The position numbers were made by a program, and so were the translations under genes. Under the pieces are notes generated by a model. That model was not told the DNA's origin. It worked only from the letters and a program-made list of their open reading frames with translations, and did no database searches. DNA of 64,000 nucleotides, from the NCBI GenBank assembly GCA_938017905.1, contig CALIKX010000026.1, forward strand, positions 1-64,000. The letters run 5' to 3'. Shown here piece after piece: positions 36,622 to 45,753 of the stretch; position 1 is the stretch's first letter, and each line of letters begins with the position of its first letter. This DNA comes from an uncultured Thermoleophilia bacterium. Lineage in GTDB: Bacteria; Actinomycetota; Thermoleophilia; Miltoncostaeales; Miltoncostaeaceae.

Positions 36622-37869
36622 TCAGCGACCGGGTCGCACGAGCGCAGCGGCGAGCCGGGCCGCCTGGGCGCTGGTGGGTGCCACGCGTGCGCCGGCCGCG
36701 ACCAGGGCCTCCTCCTGACGCGAGAACACCTGTGGGTCGGCCTCGGTTCCGCAGACGTGCGCCACCACCTGGAGCGAGGGGCGCGCCTGCAGGGCCCGGG
36801 CGAGCGCCGGGGCAAGGGTCCCGGCCGGGTCCGGATGGGCCCCGCGCCCGAGGATGACGTCCAGCAGCACCACCGCCACCGTCTGGTCCGACACGGTGTC
36901 GACGATCAACTCGGCGCGGCGCGACGGGTCGAGCACCGGGTGCGGGGTGCCGTGCAGGGACGACTCGGCCTGCAGGTCCAGGCACGCATGGCCACGCACG
37001 ACATCGCGCGGGTCCAGGTACTCCGCCGCGCCGGCGGGGGTGTTGGACACCACGCGGCCGAGTTGCGCGGACAGGATTGCCGCGGCCTCGGCGCATAGTG
37101 CCGACCCGGCGAAGATCCCCCGCACGTGGCCCGCGCTGACCCAGCCGGTGGGTTCCGCGGCCGGGATGACCGGGCGCGCGCCGGCGCGGCGCGCGGCGGC
37201 CACCACCGCATGATCGATGGCGGCGTGCACGTCAATCCCGTCAGGGGCGGGCATCTCGCCCGCACCGATGAGGCACGCCGACCCGGGAATGCCGGTCGCC
37301 GCTATCGCAGCGAGCACGGCCTCGGCTGCCCGCGCCGAGAATCCCTCCGCCACCAGCACGACGGCATCGGTGCCGGGGTGCCCGGCAAGCCGGCCGAGCG
37401 CCGCGATGGTCGATGCACCCGCGACCTCATCCGAGAGGTCACGCGGCCCCGTGACAAGGCACCGGCTCACGCCCACGCCGAAGCGGTCGAGCAGCACCGA
37501 TGCCTCCTGAGCACCGGAACCGGACGTGGCCACCACGGCCACGCGGCCCGGCGCGACCGCATTGGCGATGCCGATCCCGATGCCGTCAATGATCGCGGTG
37601 TCGCTGCCCGGGCCGAGCGCAAGGCGGCCGGACCGCCCGGCCCGCTGCTTCAGGGCCACCTCGTCGGCCAGCGGCACATCGGCGCTGAGCAGCATGATGT
37701 CGCTGCCCGCGGAGAGCGCACGATGCCCCTCGAGCGCCGCATAGGGCCCCGGCACGCCGATCACGGCCAGCCCCTCCACCGGCTCCTCGACCGGGACGGC
37801 GTCGCCGGAGGCGTCCACCTGCGGGTGGAGCTCCACCACCACATCGTCCTCATGCCGTGCGTCGTCCAC
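36622..37869 (-). CDS. FdrA-like acyl-CoA-synthetase-fold protein (AllF-type)
   Basis: 415 residues aligned by eye with E. coli FdrA, the protein recently assigned as a subunit of oxamate carbamoyltransferase. Shared features: ADVPLADEVALKQRA, SGSGAQEASVLLDRFGVGVS, TGPRDLSDEVAGASTIAALG, HPVLDPSRRAELIVDTV, VVLLDVILGRGAHPDPAGTL and HVCGTEADPQVFSRQEEAL. About 100 N-terminal residues of E. coli FdrA are missing, and its GPDCGT is GPGSDT here. GTG 37869 lies 7 nt after TAGCGT; GTG 37878 is the alternative. It leads the glycosyltransferase and propeller-like genes. The usual partner (DUF1116) is 9 kb away at 46609. Confidence 0.8.
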   Translation of the reverse strand: MDDARHEDDVVVELHPQVDASGDAVPVEEPVEGLAVIGVPGPYAALEGHRALSAGSDIMLLSADVPLADEVALKQRAGRSGRLALGPGSDTAIIDGIGIGIANAVAPGRVAVVATSGSGAQEASVLLDRFGVGVSRCLVTGPRDLSDEVAGASTIAALGRLAGHPGTDAVVLVAEGFSARAAEAVLAAIAATGIPGSACLIGAGEMPAPDGIDVHAAIDHAVVAAARRAGARPVIPAAEPTGWVSAGHVRGIFAGSALCAEAAAILSAQLGRVVSNTPAGAAEYLDPRDVVRGHACLDLQAESSLHGTPHPVLDPSRRAELIVDTVSDQTVAVVLLDVILGRGAHPDPAGTLAPALARALQARPSLQVVAHVCGTEADPQVFSRQEEALVAAGARVAPTSAQAARLAAALVRPGR

Positions 37870-37876
37870 CCCCGGC

Positions 37877-37882
37877 ACGCTA
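37877..37882 (-). promoter_or_regulatory. -10 element of the FdrA-like gene
   Basis: TAGCGT, then 7 nt, then GTG 37869 on the minus strand. Confidence 0.45.
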
Positions 37883-37905
37883 CCGGGGGCGGCGGGCGGC
37901 GCGGC

Positions 37906-38292
37906 CTACGCGGTCTCGGCCAGCGCCTCCGGTGCCGCGCCGTGCGCCAACCGGGAGCGGAGCTGGCGCGCCTCCTCGCGGGCACGGCGGAGCGCGGCCT
38001 CCGTGGACGCGAGCGCGGCGCGCATCTCGGCCAGGTCGGCATCGGCCTCAGCCACGCGACGTGCCAGCACCGCCAGCGGGCGGTCCGCCGCCCCCGGGCC
38101 CGTGGGGGCCGCCACATCCGCGTCCAGCGCGACCAGGCCGACGCGCATCAGTTCATCCACCGCGACCACGCGCACCGCACCCCGGCGGGCCACGTGCAGC
38201 GTGCCGCGTTCGGCCCGTCGCTCCAGGGCCTTCTTCGTGGTGCCGCACACCTCCGCGGCCTCGGAGAGCGTGAGCATGCGGGACGTCGTCAT
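37906..38292 (-). CDS. MerR/excisionase-type helix-turn-helix protein with coiled coil
   Basis: 128 residues. The N-terminal winged-helix pattern LTLSEAAEVCGTTKKALERR, then AERGTLHVARRGAVRVVAVDEL, matches MerR-like or excisionase-like DNA binding. A long helix from about 80 to 118 (RRVAEADADLAEMRAALAS, EAALRRAREEARQLRSRLA) should form a coiled coil. No metal or ligand site was seen. ATG 38292 has GGAG upstream. Divergent from the ArsR gene; the 123-nt space between carries the ArsR promoter. Confidence 0.72.
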   Translation of the reverse strand: MTTSRMLTLSEAAEVCGTTKKALERRAERGTLHVARRGAVRVVAVDELMRVGLVALDADVAAPTGPGAADRPLAVLARRVAEADADLAEMRAALASTEAALRRAREEARQLRSRLAHGAAPEALAETA

Positions 38293-38355
38293 GACCTGCG
38301 GTTTCTCCGCCCCGTGCCGCATTCCCTGCCCGTCCGACGCTCCGCACTCTACAAC

Positions 38356-38384
38356 TTGACAACTAATTGGTTGATCAGTACGTT
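38356..38384 (+). promoter_or_regulatory. Promoter and likely operator of the ArsR operon
   Basis: TTGACA (38356-38361), 17-nt spacer, TACGTT (38379-38384). The spacer holds CAACTAATTGGTTG, an imperfect palindrome of the kind ArsR repressors bind. Control by the first gene of the operon is inference. Confidence 0.55.
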
Positions 38385-38415
38385 CGCCCCCGTCCGCCGA
38401 TCAAGGAGTGCGTAC

Positions 38416-38760
38416 GTGGCGATTCCCCATCCCATCCCCGACCCGCTGGCGCAGATGATCGCCGAGCGGTTCAAGGTGCTCGGGGAGCCCATGCGCATCC
38501 GGATCCTCGACCACCTGCGCGACGGACCGCGGGCCGTCGGCGTCCTCGCCGACGAACTCGGCACCTCGCAGCAGAATGTCTCGAAGCACCTGGGACTGCT
38601 CCACGGAGCGGGCCTCGTACGCCGGGAGCGCCGTGGAAACGCGGTGCTGTACGAGATCGCGGACCAGGGCGTGTTCGACATGTGCGAGCACGTCTGCGGT
38701 GGCCTGGAGCGCCACCTGGCCGAACTGCAATCCCTCGTCACCGGGGAGGTCGCCCCATGA
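38416..38760 (+). CDS. ArsR-family transcriptional repressor
   Basis: 114-residue winged helix-turn-helix: AERFKVLGEPMRIRILDHL, VLADELGTSQQNVSKHLGLL (recognition helix) and RRERRGNAVLYEIADQGVF. Two cysteines in FDMCEHVCGG near the C-terminal dimer helix could sense a metal or an oxidant, but they are not in the classic ArsR CVC position. GTG 38416 follows AAGGAG. It leads an operon with a DUF2892 protein, an MMPL transporter and a methyltransferase, joined by 4-nt overlaps. Confidence 0.88.
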   Translation: MAIPHPIPDPLAQMIAERFKVLGEPMRIRILDHLRDGPRAVGVLADELGTSQQNVSKHLGLLHGAGLVRRERRGNAVLYEIADQGVFDMCEHVCGGLERHLAELQSLVTGEVAP

Positions 38761-38975
38761 GTTCAGAAAACCGCTGGACGCTGGAGCGCGTGCTGTTCGT
38801 GATGGCCGGGACGGTCACCATCGTCAGCGTCATCCTCGCGGCCCTCGTGTCGCCGTGGTTCCTGATCCTCACCGCCTTCGTCGGTGCGTCGCAACTGATG
38901 TACGCCACGGTGGGTGACTGCCCGTCGTCGTTCGTGATCCGCCGCGTCTTCAACCTCCAGGGCTGCGCGCGATGA
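38757..38975 (+). CDS. DUF2892 (YgaP-type) small membrane protein
   Basis: 72 residues with two transmembrane helices (about 11-32 and 34-50) in the DUF2892 arrangement: RWTLERVLFVMAGTVTIVS, then a Pro break, then LILTAFVGASQLMYATVGDC. Cysteines in VGDCPSS and the C-terminal NLQGCAR resemble those of proteins handling reactive sulfur. Overlaps both neighbours by ATGA. A link to sulfur or thiol stress is inference from family context. Confidence 0.78.
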   Translation: MSSENRWTLERVLFVMAGTVTIVSVILAALVSPWFLILTAFVGASQLMYATVGDCPSSFVIRRVFNLQGCAR

Positions 38976-41092
38976 GCGACGACCCCACGCCGAAGGTCGG
39001 GCCGATCGGTCGCCTCGGGCACTGGTCGGCCACGAATGTGAAGTGGGTCGTGGCCGCATGGGTGGTCATTGCGCTGGGGCTCGGCTTCCTGGCTCCGCGC
39101 GTCGAGACATCGCTCTCCGGTGCAGGGTGGGAGGACACCGGCTCGCAGTCGGTCGCCGCCCGGCAGCTCATCCAGGACAACTTCGCCGGCAACTCCGCGA
39201 ATGCCCTGATGGTGGTGGTGCACTCGCCGGACCAGCAGGTGTCATCGCCGGGCTTCCAGTCGGCCATCGCCAGCGCCACCCGCACCCTTGAGGCCGACGG
39301 CGCGGTGACCGGCGTGGTTCCGCCAATGCCGGGGCAGACGATCTCGCGCGACGGCCACACGGCCATCCTCATGGCCGGCGCGGCCGAGAACGCGACGGAG
39401 ATGGTGCGCGCGGCCGACCGCCTGAAGGCGCCCCTCCGGGCCGATGGCTCGGAGGAGGTGTCCGTCTACCTCACCGGAGCGTCCGGCATGTGGTCGGACT
39501 TCAATGAGGCGAACCGCTCGGCGATGCTGAAGAGCGAACTGCTCTCGTGGCCCGTCACCCTCGCCATCCTGGTGCTGGCGTTCGGGGCGCTCGTGGCCGC
39601 GGGGCTCCCGCTGCTGCTCACGATCCTCGGCCTGGTGGCCACGGCGGGAGCGCTGTACCTGACCACCCTGGCGTTCGACGTCTCCATCTGGGCCATGAAC
39701 TTCGCCCTGATGTTCGCGCTCGCACTGGGCATCGACTACGCGCTGTTCATCGTCGTCCGCTTCCGCGGGGCGCTGTTCGGATCGGGCCGGAAGCCCGTGG
39801 ACGCCGTGGCGGAGACGATGGACACCGCGGGCAAGGCGGTGCTGTTCTCCGGGCTGACGGTGCTCATCTCGCTGTCGGCGGTGATGATCGTCCCGAGTCC
39901 GGCATTCCGCTCGATGGCGCTGGGCATCATGATCTCGGTCGTCTTCATCCTGCTCGCCACCCTCACCCTGCTGCCGGCGGTGCTGGCCAAGCTGGGACCA
40001 CGGGTGGACAAGGGGGCGCTCACGTGGGCGCACTCGGGCGACCACCGGTCCAGGCGCTTCGAGCGCTGGGGCCAGAAGCTCTGGAGCAGGCCGGTCCTGT
40101 TCGGGCTTCCGGCGCTCATCGTGCTGCTGGTGCTGGCGATCCCGGTGTTCGGGATGAAGACGGGCATGCCATCCATCGCGGTGGTGCCCGCCGATGACGG
40201 CTCACGCCAGGGCTACGAACTGGTGAGCGAGGCCTTCGGCGAGGGTGCGCCCGGCACCCTGCAGATCGTGGGACCGGCGGGCGAGATGGCATCCGCACAG
40301 CGGATCGCCGCCTCCGATGCCGGCATCGCCGCCGCCATGCCGCCCATGCAGGGCGGCGACGGCCTCGCGATGGTGCAGGCCATCCCGGCCACCGGGCCCT
40401 CCACCACCGAGACGGCCGAGACGATCGAGCGGCTCCGGGCGCAGTTGCCCGCGGGCGTGCTCATCGGTGGCGCCGCGGCGGAGCAGGCCGATCTGTCGGC
40501 TGCCCTCAGCACCTACACGCCGATCGTCATCGGCATCGTCCTGGTGCTGGGCTTCCTGCTGCTGCTGGTGGCATTCCAGGCGCCCGTGGTCGCGGCCATC
40601 GGCGTGGTGACCAACCTCCTGGCGGTGGGCGCGGCCTTCGGGGTCGCGCGCCTCATCTTCCAGGACGGCTGGGGCGCGGACCTGCTCGGCTTCGAGTCGC
40701 AGGGCTTCCTGGATGCCTGGGGGCCCGTGTTCTTCTTCGCCATGATCTTCGCGATCTCGATGGACTACACGGTGTTCCTGCTGTCCTCGGCACGCGAGCA
40801 CTGGGACCGCTCGCACGACCCACGGGACGCGATGGTGGCGGGCATGGCCCACTCGGGCCGGGTGATCCTGGCCGCGGCCGCGGTGATGGTGGCGGTGTTC
40901 TTCACCTTCGCCCTCTCCGGCCCGCTGCCGCCGAAGGAGATGGGGATCATCCTCGGGGTGGCCGTCCTCCTGGACGCCTTCCTCGTGAGGCTGCTCCTCG
41001 TGCCGGTCGCGTTGCGGCTGGTGGGCACGTGGGCGTGGTGGCAGCCGAAGTGGCTCGACCGGGTCCTCCCGGATGTGCGCTTCGGCCACTGA
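38972..41092 (+). CDS. MMPL/RND-family transporter
   Basis: 706 residues, twelve predicted membrane helices in two halves, each half preceded by a large external loop. The first half has ALALGIDYALFIVVRFRGAL and the second has FAISMDYTVFLLSSAREHWD, with the Asp-Tyr pairs typical of proton-coupled MMPL pumps. Probably exports a lipid, toxic compound or metal complex. It stands in an ArsR-controlled operon with DUF2892 before and a methyltransferase after, suggesting inducible detoxification. The substrate is not readable. Confidence 0.88.
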   Translation: MSDDPTPKVGPIGRLGHWSATNVKWVVAAWVVIALGLGFLAPRVETSLSGAGWEDTGSQSVAARQLIQDNFAGNSANALMVVVHSPDQQVSSPGFQSAIASATRTLEADGAVTGVVPPMPGQTISRDGHTAILMAGAAENATEMVRAADRLKAPLRADGSEEVSVYLTGASGMWSDFNEANRSAMLKSELLSWPVTLAILVLAFGALVAAGLPLLLTILGLVATAGALYLTTLAFDVSIWAMNFALMFALALGIDYALFIVVRFRGALFGSGRKPVDAVAETMDTAGKAVLFSGLTVLISLSAVMIVPSPAFRSMALGIMISVVFILLATLTLLPAVLAKLGPRVDKGALTWAHSGDHRSRRFERWGQKLWSRPVLFGLPALIVLLVLAIPVFGMKTGMPSIAVVPADDGSRQGYELVSEAFGEGAPGTLQIVGPAGEMASAQRIAASDAGIAAAMPPMQGGDGLAMVQAIPATGPSTTETAETIERLRAQLPAGVLIGGAAAEQADLSAALSTYTPIVIGIVLVLGFLLLLVAFQAPVVAAIGVVTNLLAVGAAFGVARLIFQDGWGADLLGFESQGFLDAWGPVFFFAMIFAISMDYTVFLLSSAREHWDRSHDPRDAMVAGMAHSGRVILAAAAVMVAVFFTFALSGPLPPKEMGIILGVAVLLDAFLVRLLLVPVALRLVGTWAWWQPKWLDRVLPDVRFGH

Positions 41093-41717
41093 CGCCGACA
41101 GATGGGACCAGCGGTACTCGGCTCCGGACCTCGTGTGGGGTGCGGAGCCGAACCGCCGCCTCGTCGACGAGGTCGGGGCGCTCTCCCCGGGGCGCGCCCT
41201 CGACCTCGGCGGCGGCGAGGGACGCAACGCCGCGTGGCTGGCATCGCGCGGGTGGGACGTCACGATCGTCGACTTCGCCCGGGTGGGGCTGGACCGCGCC
41301 GGGGAGATGGCGCGACAACAGGGCACGGCGCTCACCGCAGTGCATGCGGACCTGGCCGACTACGCGCCCCCGGAGGGTGTCTTCGACCTCGTGCTCATCA
41401 TGTACCTGCAGGTCCCGGAGCAGACGCTGGCCGCCGTGCTCCGCCGCGCGTCGCGTGCATTGGCCCCCGGTGGGACGCTTCTCCTCATCGGCCACGACCG
41501 GGACAACATGGCGCACGGGTTCGGCGGCCCGCAGGACCCGGCAATCCTGCAGTCCCCCCAGCAGGTGGTGGATGCCCTCGGCACGGGCCTGCAGGTCGAG
41601 TCGGCCACCCGCATTGAACGCGTGGTGAGCACCGCCGATGGTCCGCGGACCGCGATCGACGCCCTCGTGCGCGCCCGGCGCCCCCCGGACCCGACGCGCC
41701 GGGCACACGGCGCCTAG
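41073..41717 (+). CDS. Class I SAM-dependent methyltransferase
   Basis: 214 residues. WDQRYSAPDLVWGAEPNRRL opens the protein, and ALDLGGGEGRNAAWLASRGWDV is the SAM-binding motif I with motif II Asp in TIVDFARVGL. VFDLVLIMYLQVPE is motif post-II. The pattern matches tellurite/thiopurine-type methyltransferases (TehB-like), which detoxify by methylation. GTG 41073 begins 20 nt inside the MMPL gene. The stop is shared in CTAG with the convergent hydrolase. Acceptor inferred only from context. Confidence 0.82.
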   Translation: MCASATDADRWDQRYSAPDLVWGAEPNRRLVDEVGALSPGRALDLGGGEGRNAAWLASRGWDVTIVDFARVGLDRAGEMARQQGTALTAVHADLADYAPPEGVFDLVLIMYLQVPEQTLAAVLRRASRALAPGGTLLLIGHDRDNMAHGFGGPQDPAILQSPQQVVDALGTGLQVESATRIERVVSTADGPRTAIDALVRARRPPDPTRRAHGA

Positions 41718-43597
41718 GCCACGCGAAGGATCCAGTCGCGCAGCGCGCCCACGGTGGCGTCGTGGTCGCCGAAGTCATGGCCCACGCCCTCGAGCATGTG
41801 CACCTCGACATCGGAATGGCCGTCCGCACGGGCGCGGTCCGCGAGCCGGATGGCGTCGTCCGGGGCAACGATCACGTCGGTGATGCCCTGCACGAGCAGG
41901 ACGGGGGCCGGCACGCGGCCCACGTGCAGATAGGCCTTCGCGGCCTCCGAGTCGGGCCCGCGGCTGTGCCACCAGGTCCGCGCGGTATAGACGCCCGCGG
42001 CATGCGGCGCATCGTCGGGCAGGTACATGCGGTGGATGACGAGGCTCACGTCGTCGGCGGGCTGCACGTCGGCGTAGGGCCGGCACACCTCCACCAGTTC
42101 GTCGTAGGACGGCGCGGCACCGCACCGGTCCATGCGGTCCCGGCTGGACTCGGGCAGGCTCCACGCGGTGCCGAGGCCGGCGGCGCCGACCAGCGGCAGC
42201 CCCAGGTCGTGCGCCGCGCAGTAGAACGCCGCGGTGGCCCCCAGCGAATACCCCGACAGGAGGACGTGGTCATAGCCCTCGCCGGCCAGCCAGGCGGTGG
42301 CGGCACGCACGTCCTCGAGCACGTCCTCGAGAACCGCGGTGCCAAACAGCTGCGACACGTTGCCGATCCGCGTATCCATGGTGAGGATCGGCACGCCGAG
42401 GCCGGCGATCGGTGCGCGGATGAAGCGCAGCGCGCCGACGCTGAGGTTCCCCTGGTTCCCGTGCAGGTGGATGATGGCCGTGCGGCGCCCGGTCGCCGCC
42501 GCCCGAGCCGCGGTGGGCTCCTCCTGCCGCTCGAGGATGGCGTCGTGCAGGCTGCCGTCGCCGCCCTCGATCGTGACAAGGCGGGCCGTGCCGGACTGCG
42601 CGCCGCGCGGCGGCACCATCACGTCGCGGTCGGCGGGAAGCGCATCGAGCCACGCCACGGCCCGGTCGGCGACCTCGGGCACCATGCCCCAGAAGGTGTG
42701 GTCGGCACCTGGGACGTGCTCCAGGTGCACGTCGAGCCCGGCGGCGCGCGCCGCCTCGGCCAGGTTGTCGCCGTCGTCACCCGGCAGCACCGGATCGTCC
42801 CCCGCCTGGATGAGCGCCACGGGCACGCCGACGTCGCGGATCCGGTCCACCGACACGGGATTCCGTGACTCCGGGCCGCGGCACTGCCACCAGCAGCGAA
42901 GGGACCACGCCTCGGAATCGGCGGGGGCATCGGTGGGGCCGGCCCCGCGGTGCACGATGACCACGTCGTCGTCGCCACCGCGATCCACGCCGGCGCGCAG
43001 GGCCATGCGCGCGACCTCGGTGTACGACGGGCGCGCGCGCAGGCGGGTCCAGCGCGCGCGCATCGACTCCGGCAGGCTCCAGGGGTGGGCGAGGGTGCAC
43101 AGCCCCACCACCTCCGGCGGGCGGCGGAGCGCCTGGTAGTGGGTGACGATGCTCGCGCCCAAGCTGTAGCCCATCAGCACGACCCGCTCGAACCCCATGT
43201 CCCGTGCGAGGTCCATCGCCCCCGCGAGGTCGTGGGGCGTCTCGTCAAACAGACCACCCCCGTACACCACGCCGAAGTTGGCCATGCGGGTGTTGATCGA
43301 GAGGGCCGCATACCCGTGGTGCGCGAGCTCGAAGGCCATCCGCCGCGGGACCCCGCCCATGTAGTTGCCGAGCGAGCCGTGCACCACGATCACCAGGGTG
43401 CCGGCCCGGCCGCCGTGGTCGTCGCGGGGGCGCATCAGCAGCCCGTCCCAGTGCTTGTGGTCCGCGGTGCGGATGACCACCAGCTCCGCATCGGCATCGA
43501 CGTCGTCGTGGCCGAATTCCGTGTGGGGACGCGCACCCGACCGGATCGTCACGCGATCCGGTCGGACATCGCCCCCGGCGCCTCCCCCCGTGCTCAT
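41714..43597 (-). CDS. Tandem alpha/beta-hydrolase (two domains in one chain)
   Basis: 627 residues made of two related hydrolase domains. Domain 1: nucleophile S145 in GYSLGAS, acid near D267/D268, H300 in GADHTFW. Domain 2: S451 in GYSLGAT, D574, H607 in GVGHDFGD. Matching landmarks recur about 306 residues apart: WSLPES at 173 and 479, and WW-containing RGP segments near 236 and 542. Both triads look complete. No signal peptide. It overlaps the upstream MMPL gene by ATGA, so the transporter and hydrolase form a unit. Substrate unknown. Confidence 0.8.
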   Translation of the reverse strand: MSTGGGAGGDVRPDRVTIRSGARPHTEFGHDDVDADAELVVIRTADHKHWDGLLMRPRDDHGGRAGTLVIVVHGSLGNYMGGVPRRMAFELAHHGYAALSINTRMANFGVVYGGGLFDETPHDLAGAMDLARDMGFERVVLMGYSLGASIVTHYQALRRPPEVVGLCTLAHPWSLPESMRARWTRLRARPSYTEVARMALRAGVDRGGDDDVVIVHRGAGPTDAPADSEAWSLRCWWQCRGPESRNPVSVDRIRDVGVPVALIQAGDDPVLPGDDGDNLAEAARAAGLDVHLEHVPGADHTFWGMVPEVADRAVAWLDALPADRDVMVPPRGAQSGTARLVTIEGGDGSLHDAILERQEEPTAARAAATGRRTAIIHLHGNQGNLSVGALRFIRAPIAGLGVPILTMDTRIGNVSQLFGTAVLEDVLEDVRAATAWLAGEGYDHVLLSGYSLGATAAFYCAAHDLGLPLVGAAGLGTAWSLPESSRDRMDRCGAAPSYDELVEVCRPYADVQPADDVSLVIHRMYLPDDAPHAAGVYTARTWWHSRGPDSEAAKAYLHVGRVPAPVLLVQGITDVIVAPDDAIRLADRARADGHSDVEVHMLEGVGHDFGDHDATVGALRDWILRVA

Positions 43598-45753
43598 GGC
43601 GCCATTCTCCCCGCGGCCCCGTCATCGCGCCCGCGGCGGCCCGGGAACCACCAGTTCCACCGGCCGAAGATGCTGAGCAGCGCAGGTGCCAGCACCAGGC
43701 GGATGATGGTCGCGTCCACCAGCACCGCGGTGGCCAGGCCGATGCCCAGCATCTTGACGATGACGTCGTCGGTGATCACGAAGGCGAGGAACACGCTGAC
43801 CATGATCAGGGCCGCGGCCGAGATGACGCGCGCGGTCGACGCGAGCCCCATGGCAACGGAGCGATGCGGGTCGCCCTCGTGCATCCATGCCTCGCGTACC
43901 CGGGACAGCAGGAACACCTCGTAGTCCATCGACAGGCCGAACAGGATCGCGAACATCATCATCGGCACCCAGGCCTCGATCGCCACGGCCTCCGGCACGC
44001 CGAGGGCCGATCGCAGGATGCCCCACTGGAAGATGGCCACCACCACCCCGAACGCCGCACCTACCGACAGCAGGTTCATCAGCGCGGCCTGCAGGGGCAC
44101 CAGGATCGACCGGAACTCGATCATCAGGAGGATGAACGCGATGGCGATGACCACGCCGATGAACCACGGCAGCCGGTCGGCCACGCGCTCGGACAGGTCC
44201 ACGCCCACGGCGGTCGGGCCGGTGGCGTACACCGCCGTGCCGGCGCCCGCGACCGGCCGCAGGCGCTGCGCAAGCAGCTCCACCATCTCGGTGGTGCGCG
44301 GACTTGCCGGGGCCGCGGCCGGGATGACGGTGAGCAGCACCACATCGCCCCCCGGCGCGACCTCGGGCGGGGACACCTCCACGACCCCTGCCAGGTCACG
44401 CGCGCGCTGTGCCACCTCCCGGGCATTCGCCCCCGCGCGTGGCCCCTCCAGCACGATCTCCACCGGTCCGTTGAAGCCCGGCCCGAAGCCCGTGGCGATC
44501 ATCCCGTAGGCCTCGCGCGTGGTGGACCCGGGCGGGTCACTGCCGGCGTCCACCTGCCCCAACTCGAGCCAGAACACCGGCAGCGCCAGGGCGACCAGCA
44601 CGGCGCCGGACGCCACCAGATAGGGCCAGGGCCGTCGCGTGACCGCCATCGACCACCGCGCCCAGCCGTGCGGGCGGCCGTCGGGCGGGTCCAGGTCCAC
44701 CGGCCGCGGTCCGTGGACGCCGGGAATGCGCCCGCGGCCCAGATGGGGACCCACGACCGCCAGGGCCGCGGGGAGCAGCGTGACTGCGGCGAGCACCGCC
44801 ACCACGACGGCGATCGCCGCCGCCTCCCCGAGCCGCGTGACGAACGGGATGCCGGCGGCGGCAAGGCCGAGCACCGCGGCCGCCACGGTGCCGCCCGCCA
44901 GCACCACGGCGCGCCCGGCGGTCGCCGTGGCATGCGCGATCGAATCGCGCACGGGCATCCCCGCAGCCACCTGCTCCGCGTGCCGGCTGACCACGAACAG
45001 GGCGTAGTCCACCGACACGCCCAGCCCGATCATGAGGGCAAGCGTCCGGCCCACCGTGCTCACGTCCGTAACGGCCTCGAGCACGGTGAGGATCGAGAGC
45101 GCGGTGCCCACGGCGACAAGCGCGCCCGCCACCGGCACTGCCATGGTGACCACGGAGCCGAAGGCCAGCAGCAGGATCACCACGGCCGCGGCGATCCCCA
45201 CGAGCGCCGACCAGTCGGTGCCCGATGCCTCCGCCTGCGCGGCGGGCGCACCCGCGTACGCCACCGTGAGTCCCGCGCGCTGGAGCGGTCGCGCCGCCCC
45301 GCGCACGCGCGCGAGGTCGGCGGCCCCCAGCTCGTCCGCGGGCGTGGACCACTCGATGCCGATCATCGCGGTGCGGCCATCGGCGGACACCGTGCCCGGC
45401 GCACCGGGCACCTCCACCGAGCGCATGCCGGGCACCTCACGCAGTCGCCGCGCGGCGTCACCGATGGCCGCGCGTCCCGTCCCCGACGTCACGGGTGCGC
45501 CGTCGGACCGCACCACCACCGTGCCGTCCGCCGCGCCCTGCCCCGGGAATGCGCGCTGCAGCACCACCGCGCCCTCGGCCGCCGGCAGCCCCGGCACCGA
45601 CAGGTCATCCGACGGCGCGCCACCCAGCCCCGCGCCCAGCGCCACCATTCCCGCGAGCACCGCGAGCCATCCGGCCAGCACCCACCAGCGACGGCGGGCG
45701 CACCACCCCCCGAGGCGGCCGAGGAGCGTTGTGCGCGGCGTGGTCCGGGTCAT
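43594..45753 (-). CDS. MMPL/RND-family transporter
   Basis: 719 residues, two halves of about six helices. Key helices: TLALMIGLGVSVDYALFVVS and MMMFAILFGLSMDYEVFLLS, each with the Asp-Tyr pair. Two external loops follow helices 1 and 7. The first loop has PGQGAADGTVVVRSDGAP; the second contains FGPGFNGPVEIVLEGP. Ends in NWWFPGRRGR and a short tail. ATG 45753 with TACCGT 11 nt upstream. Distinct from the other MMPL gene at 38972 and not its close copy. Confidence 0.88.
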   Translation of the reverse strand: MTRTTPRTTLLGRLGGWCARRRWWVLAGWLAVLAGMVALGAGLGGAPSDDLSVPGLPAAEGAVVLQRAFPGQGAADGTVVVRSDGAPVTSGTGRAAIGDAARRLREVPGMRSVEVPGAPGTVSADGRTAMIGIEWSTPADELGAADLARVRGAARPLQRAGLTVAYAGAPAAQAEASGTDWSALVGIAAAVVILLLAFGSVVTMAVPVAGALVAVGTALSILTVLEAVTDVSTVGRTLALMIGLGVSVDYALFVVSRHAEQVAAGMPVRDSIAHATATAGRAVVLAGGTVAAAVLGLAAAGIPFVTRLGEAAAIAVVVAVLAAVTLLPAALAVVGPHLGRGRIPGVHGPRPVDLDPPDGRPHGWARWSMAVTRRPWPYLVASGAVLVALALPVFWLELGQVDAGSDPPGSTTREAYGMIATGFGPGFNGPVEIVLEGPRAGANAREVAQRARDLAGVVEVSPPEVAPGGDVVLLTVIPAAAPASPRTTEMVELLAQRLRPVAGAGTAVYATGPTAVGVDLSERVADRLPWFIGVVIAIAFILLMIEFRSILVPLQAALMNLLSVGAAFGVVVAIFQWGILRSALGVPEAVAIEAWVPMMMFAILFGLSMDYEVFLLSRVREAWMHEGDPHRSVAMGLASTARVISAAALIMVSVFLAFVITDDVIVKMLGIGLATAVLVDATIIRLVLAPALLSIFGRWNWWFPGRRGRDDGAAGRMAP

